Positions 36,395 through 45,334 of a DNA stretch of 64,000 bases are shown in pieces. The stretch's first letter is position 1. Each line of letters starts with the position of its first letter. Both the position numbers and the translations under genes were made by a program. Source of the DNA: Shinella yambaruensis (GTDB lineage: Bacteria > Pseudomonadota > Alphaproteobacteria > Rhizobiales > Rhizobiaceae); assembly GCF_022899355.1 (NCBI RefSeq), contig NZ_JALJCK010000001.1, forward strand, positions 348,346-412,345. Reading direction: 5' to 3'. A model generated the notes under the pieces. The model made no database searches and was not told where the DNA came from. It saw only the letters and a program-made list of their open reading frames with translations.

Positions 36395-36604
36395 TCAGGC
36401 CACCATTCCGGCGCCGGACTGGCCGGCCTTGCGGGAGAGGCCGTAATCCCGGTCCGGAAAGGTGCGGCGGAAGGCCTGGCTGCGGTCGCGCGGCGGAGCC
36501 GTCCGGTCGGCAAGCGGCGTTCCGACCACACCATCCGCATAGGTGCCGGTTGCGATGTCGTCCTCGGGCATGGCCGGGTTCACCTGAAAAAGTCCGAAAA
36601 ACAT
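36395..36604 (-). CDS. 69-residue protein of unknown function
   Basis: Begins MFFGLFQVNPAMPEDDIATG and ends SGAGMVA. No signal peptide, membrane helix or known motif. GGAG lies about eight bases before the ATG at 36604, and a perfect EcfG promoter stands 24 bp upstream of the start. It lies 77 bp before the 63-residue gene on the same strand, so the two may be partly co-transcribed. Confidence 0.55.
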   Translation of the reverse strand: MFFGLFQVNPAMPEDDIATGTYADGVVGTPLADRTAPPRDRSQAFRRTFPDRDYGLSRKAGQSGAGMVA

Positions 36605-36628
36605 GATGCTGTCTCCAGTTTCCCTCCA

Positions 36629-36653
36629 AACGGCCGGGCGGGACTTGCGTTCC
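36629..36653 (-). promoter_or_regulatory. EcfG (RpoE2) promoter, perfect consensus
   Basis: On the minus strand, GGAAC (36653-36649), 16 bases, then CGTT (36632-36629), an exact consensus match 24 bp before the ATG at 36604. Confidence 0.7.
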
Positions 36654-36833
36654 CATCGACACGCCGGATAGACGCAAAATTAACCACGTTTGCTAACAGA
36701 TCGTTAAAACCCTTCCCTTTTTGCGATCCGCGACAGGCCCCTTCATGATCCGGTCTGTCATGATTCACGTCTTGGCGTTCGGCGCCATTGACGATAGCCT
36801 TCACCCAACGTCGGGTTGGCAGAGGGGCAATCG

Positions 36834-38099
36834 ATGACGACTGAAATGATTTCAGAAAAGGCATTTTCAGACCACGATACACTGACGGCCGCCAATTTTG
36901 CCGAACGCACGAAGCGCCTGCCGTTGCGCGCCAGGATGGTGCTGCGCGGCCTGCTGGGTCTGGAGGCCGGCGCGCTGGCGATGACCGTTCCCGGCGGGCA
37001 GACCTTCGTGATCCGCGGCAGGACACAAGGTCCCCGCGCCATCGTCCGGCTCAACAACTGGAACCTCGTGCACCGCGCCGTCAGCGCCGGCACGATCGGC
37101 GTCGCGGAAAGCTACGTGGACGGCGACTGGGAGAGCCCGGATGCCGGCGCCTTCCTCGAACTCTTCCTCGTCAACACGAATGTCGGCCGCAGCTACACCA
37201 ACGGCCCGCGCGGCCTCTTCCTCCTCGTGGAGAAGTTCCGTCACTGGCTGAACGCCAACACCCGCCGCGGCTCCAAGCGCAACATCTCGGCGCACTACGA
37301 TCTCGGCAACGAGTTCTATTCGCAGTGGCTCGACCCGACGATGACCTATTCCTCCGCGCTCTATTCGCGCGGGGCGAACGACCTCACCTCGGCCCAGGTC
37401 GCGAAATATCGCGCGCTCGCCGAGGCGACCGGCATCGGCCCGAACGATCATGTGCTGGAAATCGGCTGCGGCTGGGGCGGCTTTGCGGAATTCGCCGCCA
37501 GCGAGATCGGCTGCAAGGTGACGGGCCTGACGATCAGCCGCCAGCAGCTCGCCTTCGCGCGCGAGCGCATGGCGAAGGCCGGGCTTGCCGACCGGGTCGA
37601 GCTGAAATTCCAGGATTACCGCGACGAGACCGGCACCTACGACCGCATCGTCTCCATCGAAATGTTCGAGGCGGTCGGCGAACGCTACTGGCCGGCCTAT
37701 TTCGCAAAGCTCAGCGAATGCCTGAAGCCGGGCGGCCGGGCGGGCCTGCAGATCATCACCATCCTGCAGGAGGCCTATGCCGAATACCGGGCCAATCCGG
37801 ATTTCATCCAGAAATACGTCTTTCCCGGCGGCATGCTGCCGACCCGCGAGCATCTTGCCTCCCTCGGCAGGCAGGTCGGGCTCGCAACGGCCTCCGACAT
37901 CGGCTTCGGCCACGACTATGCCCGCACGCTCGCCGAATGGCGCCACCGCTTCTGGGCCGCCTGGGAGCGCATCGTTCCGCTCGGCTTCGACGAGCGCTTC
38001 CGCAAGCTCTGGGAGTTCTACTTCTATTATTGCGAGGCGGGTTTCCGGGCGCGCAACATCGACGTTCGCCAAGTGGTCTACACGCGGCCCCCCGCCTGA
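36834..38099 (+). CDS. cfa: Cyclopropane-fatty-acyl-phospholipid synthase
   Basis: SAM-dependent enzyme that converts cis double bonds of membrane phospholipid acyl chains to cyclopropane rings, typically in stationary phase or acid stress. SAM motif I is LEIGCGWGGFAEF (about residue 209). The family signatures SAHYDLGNEFYSQWLD and MTYSSALY precede it, and IEMFEAVGERYW follows. The active-site region YYCEAGFRARNID is near the C-terminus. The ATG at 36834 with GAGGGGC upstream gives 421 residues; a TTG six codons earlier is less likely. It has its own upstream region. Confidence 0.95.
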   Translation: MTTEMISEKAFSDHDTLTAANFAERTKRLPLRARMVLRGLLGLEAGALAMTVPGGQTFVIRGRTQGPRAIVRLNNWNLVHRAVSAGTIGVAESYVDGDWESPDAGAFLELFLVNTNVGRSYTNGPRGLFLLVEKFRHWLNANTRRGSKRNISAHYDLGNEFYSQWLDPTMTYSSALYSRGANDLTSAQVAKYRALAEATGIGPNDHVLEIGCGWGGFAEFAASEIGCKVTGLTISRQQLAFARERMAKAGLADRVELKFQDYRDETGTYDRIVSIEMFEAVGERYWPAYFAKLSECLKPGGRAGLQIITILQEAYAEYRANPDFIQKYVFPGGMLPTREHLASLGRQVGLATASDIGFGHDYARTLAEWRHRFWAAWERIVPLGFDERFRKLWEFYFYYCEAGFRARNIDVRQVVYTRPPA

Positions 38100-38224
38100 C
38101 GGCCCGCCATGGAAAAAATCCCTCTGGAAGATCGCTCCATGGGAACACGATTTCTTGCAAAGCGCCGCTTGCCGGCCGAAAAGACGCTTTCCAATCTAGG
38201 CATACAACGCGAGGCTCGGGTCCC

Positions 38225-39265
38225 ATGGCAATTCTTCCGTCCGTTCTGGATGCAATCGGCAACACGCCGCTGATCCGGCTCAAGGAGGCCTCGGAGGCGA
38301 CGGGCTGCGAGATCCTCGGCAAGGCGGAATTCCTGAACCCCGGCCAGTCGGTCAAGGACCGCGCGGCGCTCTCGATCATCCGGGCGGCGGAGCGCTCCGG
38401 TGCCCTGCGGCCGGGCGGCGTCATCGTCGAGGGCACGGCGGGCAATACGGGCATCGGCCTTGCCCTCGTCGCGCAGGCGCTCGGCTATCGCACCGTCATC
38501 GTCATCCCGGAAACCCAGAGCCAGGAGAAGAAGGACGCGCTGCGGCTGCTCGGCGCCGAGCTCGTCGAGGTTCCGGCCGTTCCCTACAAGAACCCGAACA
38601 ACTACGTAAAACTCTCCGGCCGCCTTGCCGAGCAACTCGCCAAGGCCGAGCCGAACGGCGCGATCTGGGCGAACCAGTTCGACAATGTCGCCAACCGCGA
38701 CGCCCATATCGAGACGACGGCGCCGGAAATCTGGCGCGACACCGACGGCAAGGTCGACGGCTTCGTCTCGGCGGTCGGCTCGGGCGGCACGCTTGCCGGG
38801 GTCGCGGCGGGCCTCAGGGCGAAGAATCCCAACATCAAGATCGCGCTTGCCGATCCGGACGGCGCCGCCCTCTACAACTATTATGCGCATGGCGAGCTGA
38901 AATCCTCCGGCAGCTCCATCACCGAAGGCATCGGCCAGGGCCGCATCACCGCCAATCTCGAAGGCTTCACGCCCGACTATTCCTACCAGATCCCCGATTC
39001 GGAGGCCGTACCGCTGGTCTTCGACCTGATCGAGAAGGAAGGCATCGCCGTCGGCGGCTCCTCGGGCATCAACATTGCCGGCGCGATCCGGCTCGCCCGG
39101 GACCTCGGCCCCGGCCACACGATCGTGACGATCCTGTGCGACTATGCTAACCGCTACCAGTCGAAACTCTTCAACGCGGACTTCCTCAATTCGAAGAGCC
39201 TGCCCGTTCCGGGATGGCTGAAGGCGAAATCGGGGATCAAGGTCCCCTACCAGCCGGTCGAATAG
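38225..39265 (+). CDS. cysK: Cysteine synthase A
   Basis: PLP-dependent O-acetylserine sulfhydrylase, making cysteine from O-acetylserine and sulfide. The PLP lysine lies in GQSVKDRAAL, and the substrate loop VEGTAGNTGIGLA and phosphate-binding GSGGTLAG are present. The length of 346 residues fits the longer rhizobial cysteine synthase. It is followed after 5 bp by an AlaX-like gene and then sseA, a group with a sulfur and cysteine theme. The open frame back to 37325 overlaps cfa and is a shadow. Confidence 0.92.
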   Translation: MAILPSVLDAIGNTPLIRLKEASEATGCEILGKAEFLNPGQSVKDRAALSIIRAAERSGALRPGGVIVEGTAGNTGIGLALVAQALGYRTVIVIPETQSQEKKDALRLLGAELVEVPAVPYKNPNNYVKLSGRLAEQLAKAEPNGAIWANQFDNVANRDAHIETTAPEIWRDTDGKVDGFVSAVGSGGTLAGVAAGLRAKNPNIKIALADPDGAALYNYYAHGELKSSGSSITEGIGQGRITANLEGFTPDYSYQIPDSEAVPLVFDLIEKEGIAVGGSSGINIAGAIRLARDLGPGHTIVTILCDYANRYQSKLFNADFLNSKSLPVPGWLKAKSGIKVPYQPVE

Positions 39266-39270
39266 GTCCC

Positions 39271-40008
39271 ATGTCCCTCACCACCACTGCCCTCTTCCGC
39301 GACGATTTCTATCTTTCGACGAACGAGGCGGTGGTGACGGCGGTGCACCAGGACGGCGGCATCGAGCTCGACCAGACCTGTTTCTACGCGACGTCGGGCG
39401 GCCAGCCCGGCGACACCGGCTTCCTGGAGCGCGCCGACGGCAGCCGCATCGCGCTCGGCCCGGCGGTGACCGGCGCGACCAAGGACATCATCCTCCATCG
39501 CCCGCTGGAAGGCGAAGCGCTGCCGGTCGTCGGCGAGACGGTGGTCGCCCATATCGACTGGGCGCGCCGCTACAAGCTGATGCGCATGCACACCGCCTGC
39601 CACCTGCTCTCCGTCGTCTGTCCCTACCCGATCACCGGCGCGGCCGTCGGCGAGGAGGACAGCCGCGTCGACTTCGACATGACGGAGACGATCGACAAGG
39701 ACGAGGTGACGGCCAGATTGATGGCACTCGTTGCGGAGAACCATCCGGTCTTCGTGCAGTGGATCACCGACGCGGAGCTTGCCGAAAATCCCGGCATCGT
39801 GAAATCGAAGAACGTGCGCCCGCCGATGGGCCTCGGCCGGGTCAGCCTCGTGTGCATCGGCGAGAACTCCGCCATCGACAGCCAGCCCTGCGGCGGCACC
39901 CATGTGTCCGAAACCCAGGAAGTGGGCGCCATCCACATCACCAAGATCGAGAAAAAAGGTAAGGAGAACCGCCGGTTCCGCATCCGCTTCGGTGCGCCGG
40001 AGGCTTGA
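39271..40008 (+). CDS. Alanyl-tRNA editing protein (AlaX type)
   Basis: Free-standing editing domain that hydrolyses mischarged tRNA-Ala. The zinc motif HxxxH is visible in MRMHTACHLL, and the second pair in QPCGGTHVSET. The N-terminal beta-barrel contains the Gly-rich segment SGGQPGDTGFL. 245 residues, AlaX-M-like. The ATG at 39271 is 5 bp after the cysteine synthase stop, so they are co-transcribed; the frame back to 39214 overlaps cysK. Confidence 0.9.
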   Translation: MSLTTTALFRDDFYLSTNEAVVTAVHQDGGIELDQTCFYATSGGQPGDTGFLERADGSRIALGPAVTGATKDIILHRPLEGEALPVVGETVVAHIDWARRYKLMRMHTACHLLSVVCPYPITGAAVGEEDSRVDFDMTETIDKDEVTARLMALVAENHPVFVQWITDAELAENPGIVKSKNVRPPMGLGRVSLVCIGENSAIDSQPCGGTHVSETQEVGAIHITKIEKKGKENRRFRIRFGAPEA

Positions 40009-40125
40009 CGGGATAGGCTCCACAGCAAAATCGATCTAGGATATTTTCCAGCATATTCAATTTCTTGCAGTGCCCTTCGCGCAATGCGCGCATGCCGGGC
40101 CCTGCCGGCCTCATAGGAGAAGACC

Positions 40126-40980
40126 ATGTCCAACGACAGGAGCCGGTTCGTCGTCTCGGCGGATTTCGTGGAAAAGCAGCTCGGCGCGCCGGAATTCCGC
40201 ATCGTCGATGCCGCCTGGTACCTTCCCGCACAGAACCGCAACGGCGCGGCCGAATATGCCGAAGGCCACATTCCCGGCGCCGTGTTCTTCGACCAGGACG
40301 TGATCGCCGATCATTCCGGCACGCTGCCGCACACCGTGCCCTCGCCGGACTTCTTCGCCGCCGAAGTCGGCAAGCTCGGCATTTCCGATACGGACACCAT
40401 CGTCGTCTATGACGGCCCCGGCATCTTCACCGCCCCGCGCGTCTGGTGGCTGTTCCGCACCATGGGCGCGAAGAACGTCTTCGTGCTGGATGGCGGCCTC
40501 GACGGCTGGAAGAAGGAGGGACGGCCGCTTCAGACCGACCTGCCGGAACCGGCACCGGCCGTCTTCCACACCAATTTCAACCCCTATGCCGTCACCTCCT
40601 TCGAGGAGATGCGCGGCATCGTCACGACCGGCGCAAGGCAGATCGCCGATGCCCGCGGCGCCGGCCGCTTCACCGGCGAGGAGGCCGAGCCGCGCGCCGG
40701 CATGCGCTCCGGCCACATGCCGGGCGCAAAGAGCATGCCGTCGGGCAGCTTTTCCGAGGGCGGGCGGTTCAAGGACCTCGCCAGCCTGCGCCGGCATTTC
40801 GAGGAAACCGGCATCGACCTCTCCAAGCCGGTCGTCACGACCTGCGGCTCGGGCATCACCGCCGCCATCATCACACTGGCCCTGCACTCGCTCGGCCACG
40901 AGGACAACACGCTCTATGACGGCTCCTGGTCCGAATGGGGCGGGCGGGACGACACGCCCGTGGTGACGGGGAAAGACTGA
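40126..40980 (+). CDS. sseA: 3-mercaptopyruvate sulfurtransferase
   Basis: Two-rhodanese-domain enzyme that transfers sulfur from 3-mercaptopyruvate. The catalytic loop CGSGITA (Cys about 239) is the mercaptopyruvate type rather than the CRKGVT of thiosulfate sulfurtransferases. The N-terminal domain carries YAEGHIPGAVFFDQD; the C-terminal one SGHMPGAKSMP. TAGGAG precedes the ATG. 284 residues. Its stop overlaps the start of the next gene (TGATG). Confidence 0.93.
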   Translation: MSNDRSRFVVSADFVEKQLGAPEFRIVDAAWYLPAQNRNGAAEYAEGHIPGAVFFDQDVIADHSGTLPHTVPSPDFFAAEVGKLGISDTDTIVVYDGPGIFTAPRVWWLFRTMGAKNVFVLDGGLDGWKKEGRPLQTDLPEPAPAVFHTNFNPYAVTSFEEMRGIVTTGARQIADARGAGRFTGEEAEPRAGMRSGHMPGAKSMPSGSFSEGGRFKDLASLRRHFEETGIDLSKPVVTTCGSGITAAIITLALHSLGHEDNTLYDGSWSEWGGRDDTPVVTGKD

Positions 40981-41570
40981 TGGCGAAGAAGTCCCAGCCT
41001 GCGCCGATCGCCGTGCATGTCACCACGCTGGAAATGACCGCGCCGCCGAAGCAGAGCCTGCCGGTGCCGGTCAACGTGCACACCGCCATCCTCAACGCGC
41101 CCGATATCCCGCTCGCCTTCTATCGCTTCCTCTACCGGCAGGTCGGCGGACGCTGGCACTGGGTCGACCGGCTGCGCATGGACGACGCGACGCTGGCCGC
41201 GACGCTTCACGACAAGCGCAACAGCGTGACGGTGCTCTACGTAAACGGCGCGCCCGCCGGCTTCTTCGAACTGCTGCAGGTCGACGACGCTGTGGTGGAG
41301 CTTTCCCATTTCGGCCTGTTCGAGCGGGCGCTCGGCCTTGGCATCGGCAAGTGGTTCCTGCTCCAGACGCTCTATGCCGCCTGGGCGCTCGGCCCGAAGC
41401 GGGTGACGGTCGACACCAACAATCTCGACCATCCGCGCGCCCTGCAGCTCTACCAGATGTTCGGCTTCTCGCCGGTCGGCACGAAGGATACCGAACTCGT
41501 GCCGCTGTCCGACGCCGAGCTCCTGGCGCTTGCCAAGCGGGACTGCCTGCCGCCCTCCGAACCGCGTTAA
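40980..41570 (+). CDS. GNAT-family N-acetyltransferase
   Basis: 196 residues. The acetyl-CoA-binding motif is seen as FGLFERALGLGIGKWFLLQ, followed by DTNNLDHPRALQLYQMFGFSP, the C-terminal beta-bulge pattern of GNAT enzymes. It overlaps sseA by one base and is translationally coupled to it. Substrate unknown; the neighbouring sulfur genes do not define it. The start at 40980 is preferred over 40935, which lies inside sseA. Confidence 0.85.
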   Translation: MAKKSQPAPIAVHVTTLEMTAPPKQSLPVPVNVHTAILNAPDIPLAFYRFLYRQVGGRWHWVDRLRMDDATLAATLHDKRNSVTVLYVNGAPAGFFELLQVDDAVVELSHFGLFERALGLGIGKWFLLQTLYAAWALGPKRVTVDTNNLDHPRALQLYQMFGFSPVGTKDTELVPLSDAELLALAKRDCLPPSEPR

Positions 41571-41669
41571 TCATTCTGAACGGAACCCAACGGACGGTTC
41601 AGGTCCGCTTCAGTTCGTCCGTGGCACTTTCCGGCCAACAGACGATCAATCGAGCAAGGAAACACTGCC

Positions 41670-42230
41670 ATGCAACGTCGCGCCTTTCTGACCGCGTTCG
41701 CCACCGCCCTCGCCGTTCCCGCCCTTCCGGGCCTCGCGCTCGCGCAGGAAACGCCGTCCTCGGAAATCATCCTTCGCCGGCTCGACGCGGCCCCCACGCG
41801 CCGCCTGCGCGAGGAGGAACGGGTGACGGTGCGCGAATTCAAGCGCCGGCCGGACCTGCGCGGCGCCGCGCCGTCGATCAACATCCAGTCGATCAACTTC
41901 GCCTTCGGCTCCGCGGAGATTCCGCGCTCGGAATACCGCAAGGTGCGCCAGATCGCCCGCGCCATGGAGCAGCTCCTCAACCGTCGCCGCCGCGCGGTCT
42001 TCCTGATCGAGGGCCATACGGATGCCGTCGGGTCCGCCGCCTCCAACCAGATCCTCTCGGAGCGCCGTGCCGAATCGCTGAAATGGCTGCTCGTGCAGGA
42101 ATTCGGCATTCCCTCCCGCGCCCTCGAAACCGTCGGCTACGGCGAGGATTACCTGCTCGTCCAGACGCTCAGCGAGGAATGGCGCAACCGGCGCGTGACG
42201 CTGCGCCGCATCGATGAGTTCGTGCGCTAA
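41670..42230 (+). CDS. OmpA-like peptidoglycan-binding protein
   Basis: 186 residues, with a signal peptide (MQRRAFLTAFATALAVPALP...LAQ) starting with a twin-Arg-like MQRRAF. The C-terminal OmpA domain shows SINFAFGSAEI, then IEGHTDAVGS and NQILSERRAESLKWLL, the residues that contact diaminopimelate. AAGGAA lies about nine bases before the ATG. No membrane barrel is present, so it is periplasmic or exported by Sec or Tat. A terminator follows. Confidence 0.9.
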   Translation: MQRRAFLTAFATALAVPALPGLALAQETPSSEIILRRLDAAPTRRLREEERVTVREFKRRPDLRGAAPSINIQSINFAFGSAEIPRSEYRKVRQIARAMEQLLNRRRRAVFLIEGHTDAVGSAASNQILSERRAESLKWLLVQEFGIPSRALETVGYGEDYLLVQTLSEEWRNRRVTLRRIDEFVR

Positions 42231-42252
42231 AATCCGCGACAAATCCGTGACG

Positions 42253-42293
42253 ATCACCGCGGCCCGGTCCTCCGGCAGCCGCGGTGATTGCGT
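42253..42293 (+). terminator. Terminator after the OmpA-like gene
   Basis: ATCACCGCGGC and GCCGCGGTGAT form an 11 bp stem about 20 bp after the stop, followed by TTGCGTTTC. Confidence 0.75.
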
Positions 42294-42378
42294 TTCGGGC
42301 GACGGGTCCGGACCAATTCGCCGCTGGAAACGCCGTCACAGCTGTGCCATATGACTGTCACGCGCAATTCCGGAGGCG

Positions 42379-43464
42379 ATGGATCCGGTGGACGGATCGA
42401 TCGGCAGACAAACGGAATTTCTCGCTCGCATGGACAGCCGCACGCCCGACCTTCGCGATTTGCTCAGCAAGCGGGTGCGCATCCTGCACACCAAGCGGCG
42501 CCTCAGCATCCAGAAGCGCATCGTGGAGTTCGAGCAGCAGACCTATGTGCTGCATTTCTTCCTGCGCAAGTCCACGAAGGACCGCTTCGAGGCGGCGGTG
42601 CGAAAGCTCCAGGAAGCAGGCATTTCCGCCCAGCATGTCTGTGCCGGCACCCACTCGCGGCGCGAGGCCCTGCGGGCCGGCGGCCACTGGCTGGCGCTCT
42701 CCTTCCTGCCGGGCACGCCGTTGTCGCGCAAGGCCCATCCGAAGGCCCTCGCCGCGCTCGGCGGGACACTGGCGAAGCTGAACGCGATCGAGGGCGCCGC
42801 AGCCGGCGCGCTTTTCGAGCGGCGCCGCCCCGTGCTGCCGCACGAGGCCTATCTTTCCCTCGCCGGTGCCGCGCACACGCCCGAGGAGCGGCGCTGGATC
42901 GAGGAGAGCCTTGCCCGCATGCGCCGCCTGCCCGCCAACCAGCTGACCCACGGCGATCTCTACGGCAGCAACATCATCGAGCAGGGCGACCATGCGATCG
43001 GCCTGATCGACTACGAGCTGATGACCTATGACGTCTCGGGCATCGAGCTTGCCGCCACGCTGATGCGCCCCTTCTGTCGCCAGGGCGCGCAGCGGCGAAG
43101 CCTGCTCCAGGGCTACCTCGCCGCCTGCCCGGCCGCCCTTGCCGATATCTGGCAGCGCCACGCGACGGACCTCGTCTTCACCGCGGCGACGCGCCTGCTC
43201 GCCGCGCGGCAGAGGCGCATCCGCCACCTCGCCATCCGGGATCGCGTGCTGGCAACCGGCGAGCGCGTATTGCCGTCCCCGTTGCGCAAACGGGTGGTGG
43301 CCCGGCGTGCGGCCATCGCCAAGAACATCGCCTCCGCCCGGGAGAACGAGGCCTATTACCAGCATATCGCCAGGACCATGGTCGGCCTCTGCCTTGCCGA
43401 GCGGACGATCGACCCCGTGCGCCTGCTGGAGCAGTGCGACAAGCTCTTCCGCAAGCCGGGCTGA
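42379..43464 (+). CDS. Phosphotransferase of the aminoglycoside-kinase-like fold
   Basis: 361 residues. The kinase catalytic loop HGDLYGSNII and the metal-binding LIDYELMTYD are clear; the N-terminal lobe (VEFEQQTYVLHFFLRK) supplies the ATP-site Lys. This is the APH/choline-kinase superfamily, also called protein-kinase-like. CGGAGG lies immediately before the ATG at 42379. The C-terminal 80 residues are helical and basic. The true substrate is not known. Confidence 0.8.
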   Translation: MDPVDGSIGRQTEFLARMDSRTPDLRDLLSKRVRILHTKRRLSIQKRIVEFEQQTYVLHFFLRKSTKDRFEAAVRKLQEAGISAQHVCAGTHSRREALRAGGHWLALSFLPGTPLSRKAHPKALAALGGTLAKLNAIEGAAAGALFERRRPVLPHEAYLSLAGAAHTPEERRWIEESLARMRRLPANQLTHGDLYGSNIIEQGDHAIGLIDYELMTYDVSGIELAATLMRPFCRQGAQRRSLLQGYLAACPAALADIWQRHATDLVFTAATRLLAARQRRIRHLAIRDRVLATGERVLPSPLRKRVVARRAAIAKNIASARENEAYYQHIARTMVGLCLAERTIDPVRLLEQCDKLFRKPG

Positions 43465-43535
43465 GCCGCAAGAAACGGGTGTCGCGGCCGCGGCAAAGGC
43501 GGGAAGGTATCGCTACGTCAACCGGAGCCCCCGCC

Positions 43536-44003
43536 ATGTCCATCCGCTTCCTGCCCCTGCCGACCGAAACCGCCGCCGCCTATTGGGCCGGCGGCACGGA
43601 TGCCTACGGCCTTGCCCCGGAACGACATGTCTCCAACGGCACCGGCGTGCCCTGCCGCCATTGCCTGCGGCTGGTCGGCGCCGGGGAGCCCTATCTCATC
43701 CTGGCGCACCGTCCCTTCCCGGCCGTGCAGCCCTATGCGGAAACCGGGCCGATCTTCCTCCATGCCGAGCCCTGCGCCGCCCACGCGCCCTCGCAAACCC
43801 CGCCGCCGATGCTGACAAGCCGCGACTACATCGTGCGCGGCTACTCGGCGGAAGACCGCATCCTCTACGGCACCGGCGCCGTGGTGCCGACGCCCGACAT
43901 ACCGGCCTATGCCGCAACGCTGCTCGACCGGGAGGATGTCGCCTACCTGCACATCCGCTCGGCCCGCAACAATTGCTACCAGTGCCGCGTCGAGCGGGCA
44001 TGA
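43536..44003 (+). CDS. DUF1203 family protein
   Basis: 155 residues. Conserved features of the family are visible: CRHCLRLVGAGEPYLILAHRPF, the GPIFLHAEPC segment and the C-terminal CYQCRVE with paired Cys. The paired Cys and His suggest a metal site. The ATG at 43536 is preferred because the family begins just after it. It ends 48 bp before the convergent ald gene, with a terminator between. Confidence 0.82.
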   Translation: MSIRFLPLPTETAAAYWAGGTDAYGLAPERHVSNGTGVPCRHCLRLVGAGEPYLILAHRPFPAVQPYAETGPIFLHAEPCAAHAPSQTPPPMLTSRDYIVRGYSAEDRILYGTGAVVPTPDIPAYAATLLDREDVAYLHIRSARNNCYQCRVERA

Positions 44004-44027
44004 AAAAGGCCCGGATCGCTCCGGGCC
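44003..44027 (-). terminator. Rho-independent terminator after ald
   Basis: GGCCCGGA and TCCGGGCC form an 8 bp stem with a 4 nt loop, followed on the minus strand by TTTTTC. Confidence 0.85.
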
Positions 44028-44051
44028 TCGTCCTGTTCGCTGCGTGCCCGG

Positions 44052-45170
44052 TCAGGCGACGTTGAGCACCGCTTCCGGCGCATAGGCCTCGTAGCCGAGG
44101 GCGTCGGCGACCGGACGGTTCGTCACGCGGCCCCTGTGCACGTTGAGGCCGGCGCGCAGGTGCCGGTCCTCGGCAATCGCCTTCAGGCCCTTGTCGGCAA
44201 GCTGCAGGCCGTAGTGCAGCGTCGCATTGTTCAGGGCGTGGGCCGAGGTGACCGGCACGGCGCCCGGCATGTTGGCGACGCAATAGTGCACCACGCCGTC
44301 CACCTCGTAGGTCGGGTCGGAATGGGTGGTGGCGTGCGAGGTCTCGAAGCAGCCGCCCTGGTCGATGGCGACGTCGACGATGACCGCGCCCTTCTTCATG
44401 CCCGAGAGCATTTCACGGGTGACGAGCTTCGGCGCCGCCGCACCGGGGATCAGCACCGCGCCGATGACGAGATCGGCGGAGAAGACCTCCTCTTCCAGCG
44501 CGTCGATCGTCGAATAGCGCGTGTGGATGCGCCCGCCGAAGAGGTCGTCGAGCTGGCGCAGGCGCGGGATCGAGCGGTCGAGGATCGACACGTCCGCGCC
44601 GAGGCCGGCCGCCATCTTCGCCGCATGCAGGCCGACGACGCCGCCGCCGATGATCGCGACCTTGGCCGGCAGCACGCCCGGCACGCCGCCGAGCAGGATG
44701 CCGCGGCCGCCATTGGCCTTCTGCAAGGCCGTCGCGCCCGCCTGGATGGAGAGGCGGCCGGCGACCTCGGACATGGGCGCAAGGAGCGGCAGGCCGCCGC
44801 GCTCGTCCGTCACCGTCTCATAGGCGATGGCGGTGACGCCGGAGGCGAGAAGACCCTTGGTCTGGTCCGGATCGGGCGCAAGATGCAGGTAGGTGTAGAG
44901 GATCTGTCCGTCGCGGAGTTGCGCCCATTCGGCGGGCTGCGGTTCCTTGACCTTCACCACCATGTCGCACTTCTGGAAGATATCGGCCGCGGTGGCGGCA
45001 ATCCTCGCGCCGGCGGCGCGATAGGCGTCATCATCTGCGCCGATGCCGGCGCCGGCCTTGGTCTCGACGAGAACCTCGTGGCCGTGGGCCACATATTCGC
45101 GCACGGCACCGGGCGTCAGACCCACCCGATATTCATGATTCTTGATTTCCTTCGGACAACCGACACGCAT
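44052..45170 (-). CDS. ald: Alanine dehydrogenase
   Basis: NAD-dependent oxidative deamination of L-alanine to pyruvate and ammonia. N-terminal [20 protein letters not shown] is diagnostic, and the NAD site is [18 protein letters not shown]. Catalytic Lys (VKVKEP) and His (YLHLA) are present. 372 residues. AAAGGAA stands eight bases before the ATG at 45170. An Lrp-type regulator is divergently transcribed, as in rhizobial ald-aldR pairs, and probably controls ald by alanine. Confidence 0.96.
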   Translation of the reverse strand: MRVGCPKEIKNHEYRVGLTPGAVREYVAHGHEVLVETKAGAGIGADDDAYRAAGARIAATAADIFQKCDMVVKVKEPQPAEWAQLRDGQILYTYLHLAPDPDQTKGLLASGVTAIAYETVTDERGGLPLLAPMSEVAGRLSIQAGATALQKANGGRGILLGGVPGVLPAKVAIIGGGVVGLHAAKMAAGLGADVSILDRSIPRLRQLDDLFGGRIHTRYSTIDALEEEVFSADLVIGAVLIPGAAAPKLVTREMLSGMKKGAVIVDVAIDQGGCFETSHATTHSDPTYEVDGVVHYCVANMPGAVPVTSAHALNNATLHYGLQLADKGLKAIAEDRHLRAGLNVHRGRVTNRPVADALGYEAYAPEAVLNVA

Positions 45171-45292
45171 GCGCGTTCCTTTCCCAGTCTGTTCCCGTTT
45201 TTGCTTGCCGCCGTTCCCGGCGGGATCACCATGGAAGCAGAGGACGGGCGCAATGTCCTTGCAAAGCCGGTTTGCGAAATGCCTGGCTGTCG

Positions 45293-45332
45293 AATATTCT
45301 CCGAATATCAGCATGATTTTCGAAGGAAATTC
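45293..45332. promoter_or_regulatory. Candidate Lrp-type operator in the ald-lrp divergent region
   Basis: The AT-rich stretch holds GAATATTC, the near-direct repeat GAATATC, and the pair TTCGAA/TTCGAA within 40 bp, next to the lrp start. Lrp-family proteins bind such AT-rich imperfect repeats. The surrounding 164 bp spacer has no other signal. Confidence 0.35.
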
Positions 45333-45334
45333 GA

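Noticed and set aside
37325-38224. N-terminal extension of the cysteine synthase frame through cfa
   Set aside because: The extension is an out-of-frame reading of cfa. The family start is the ATG at 38225.
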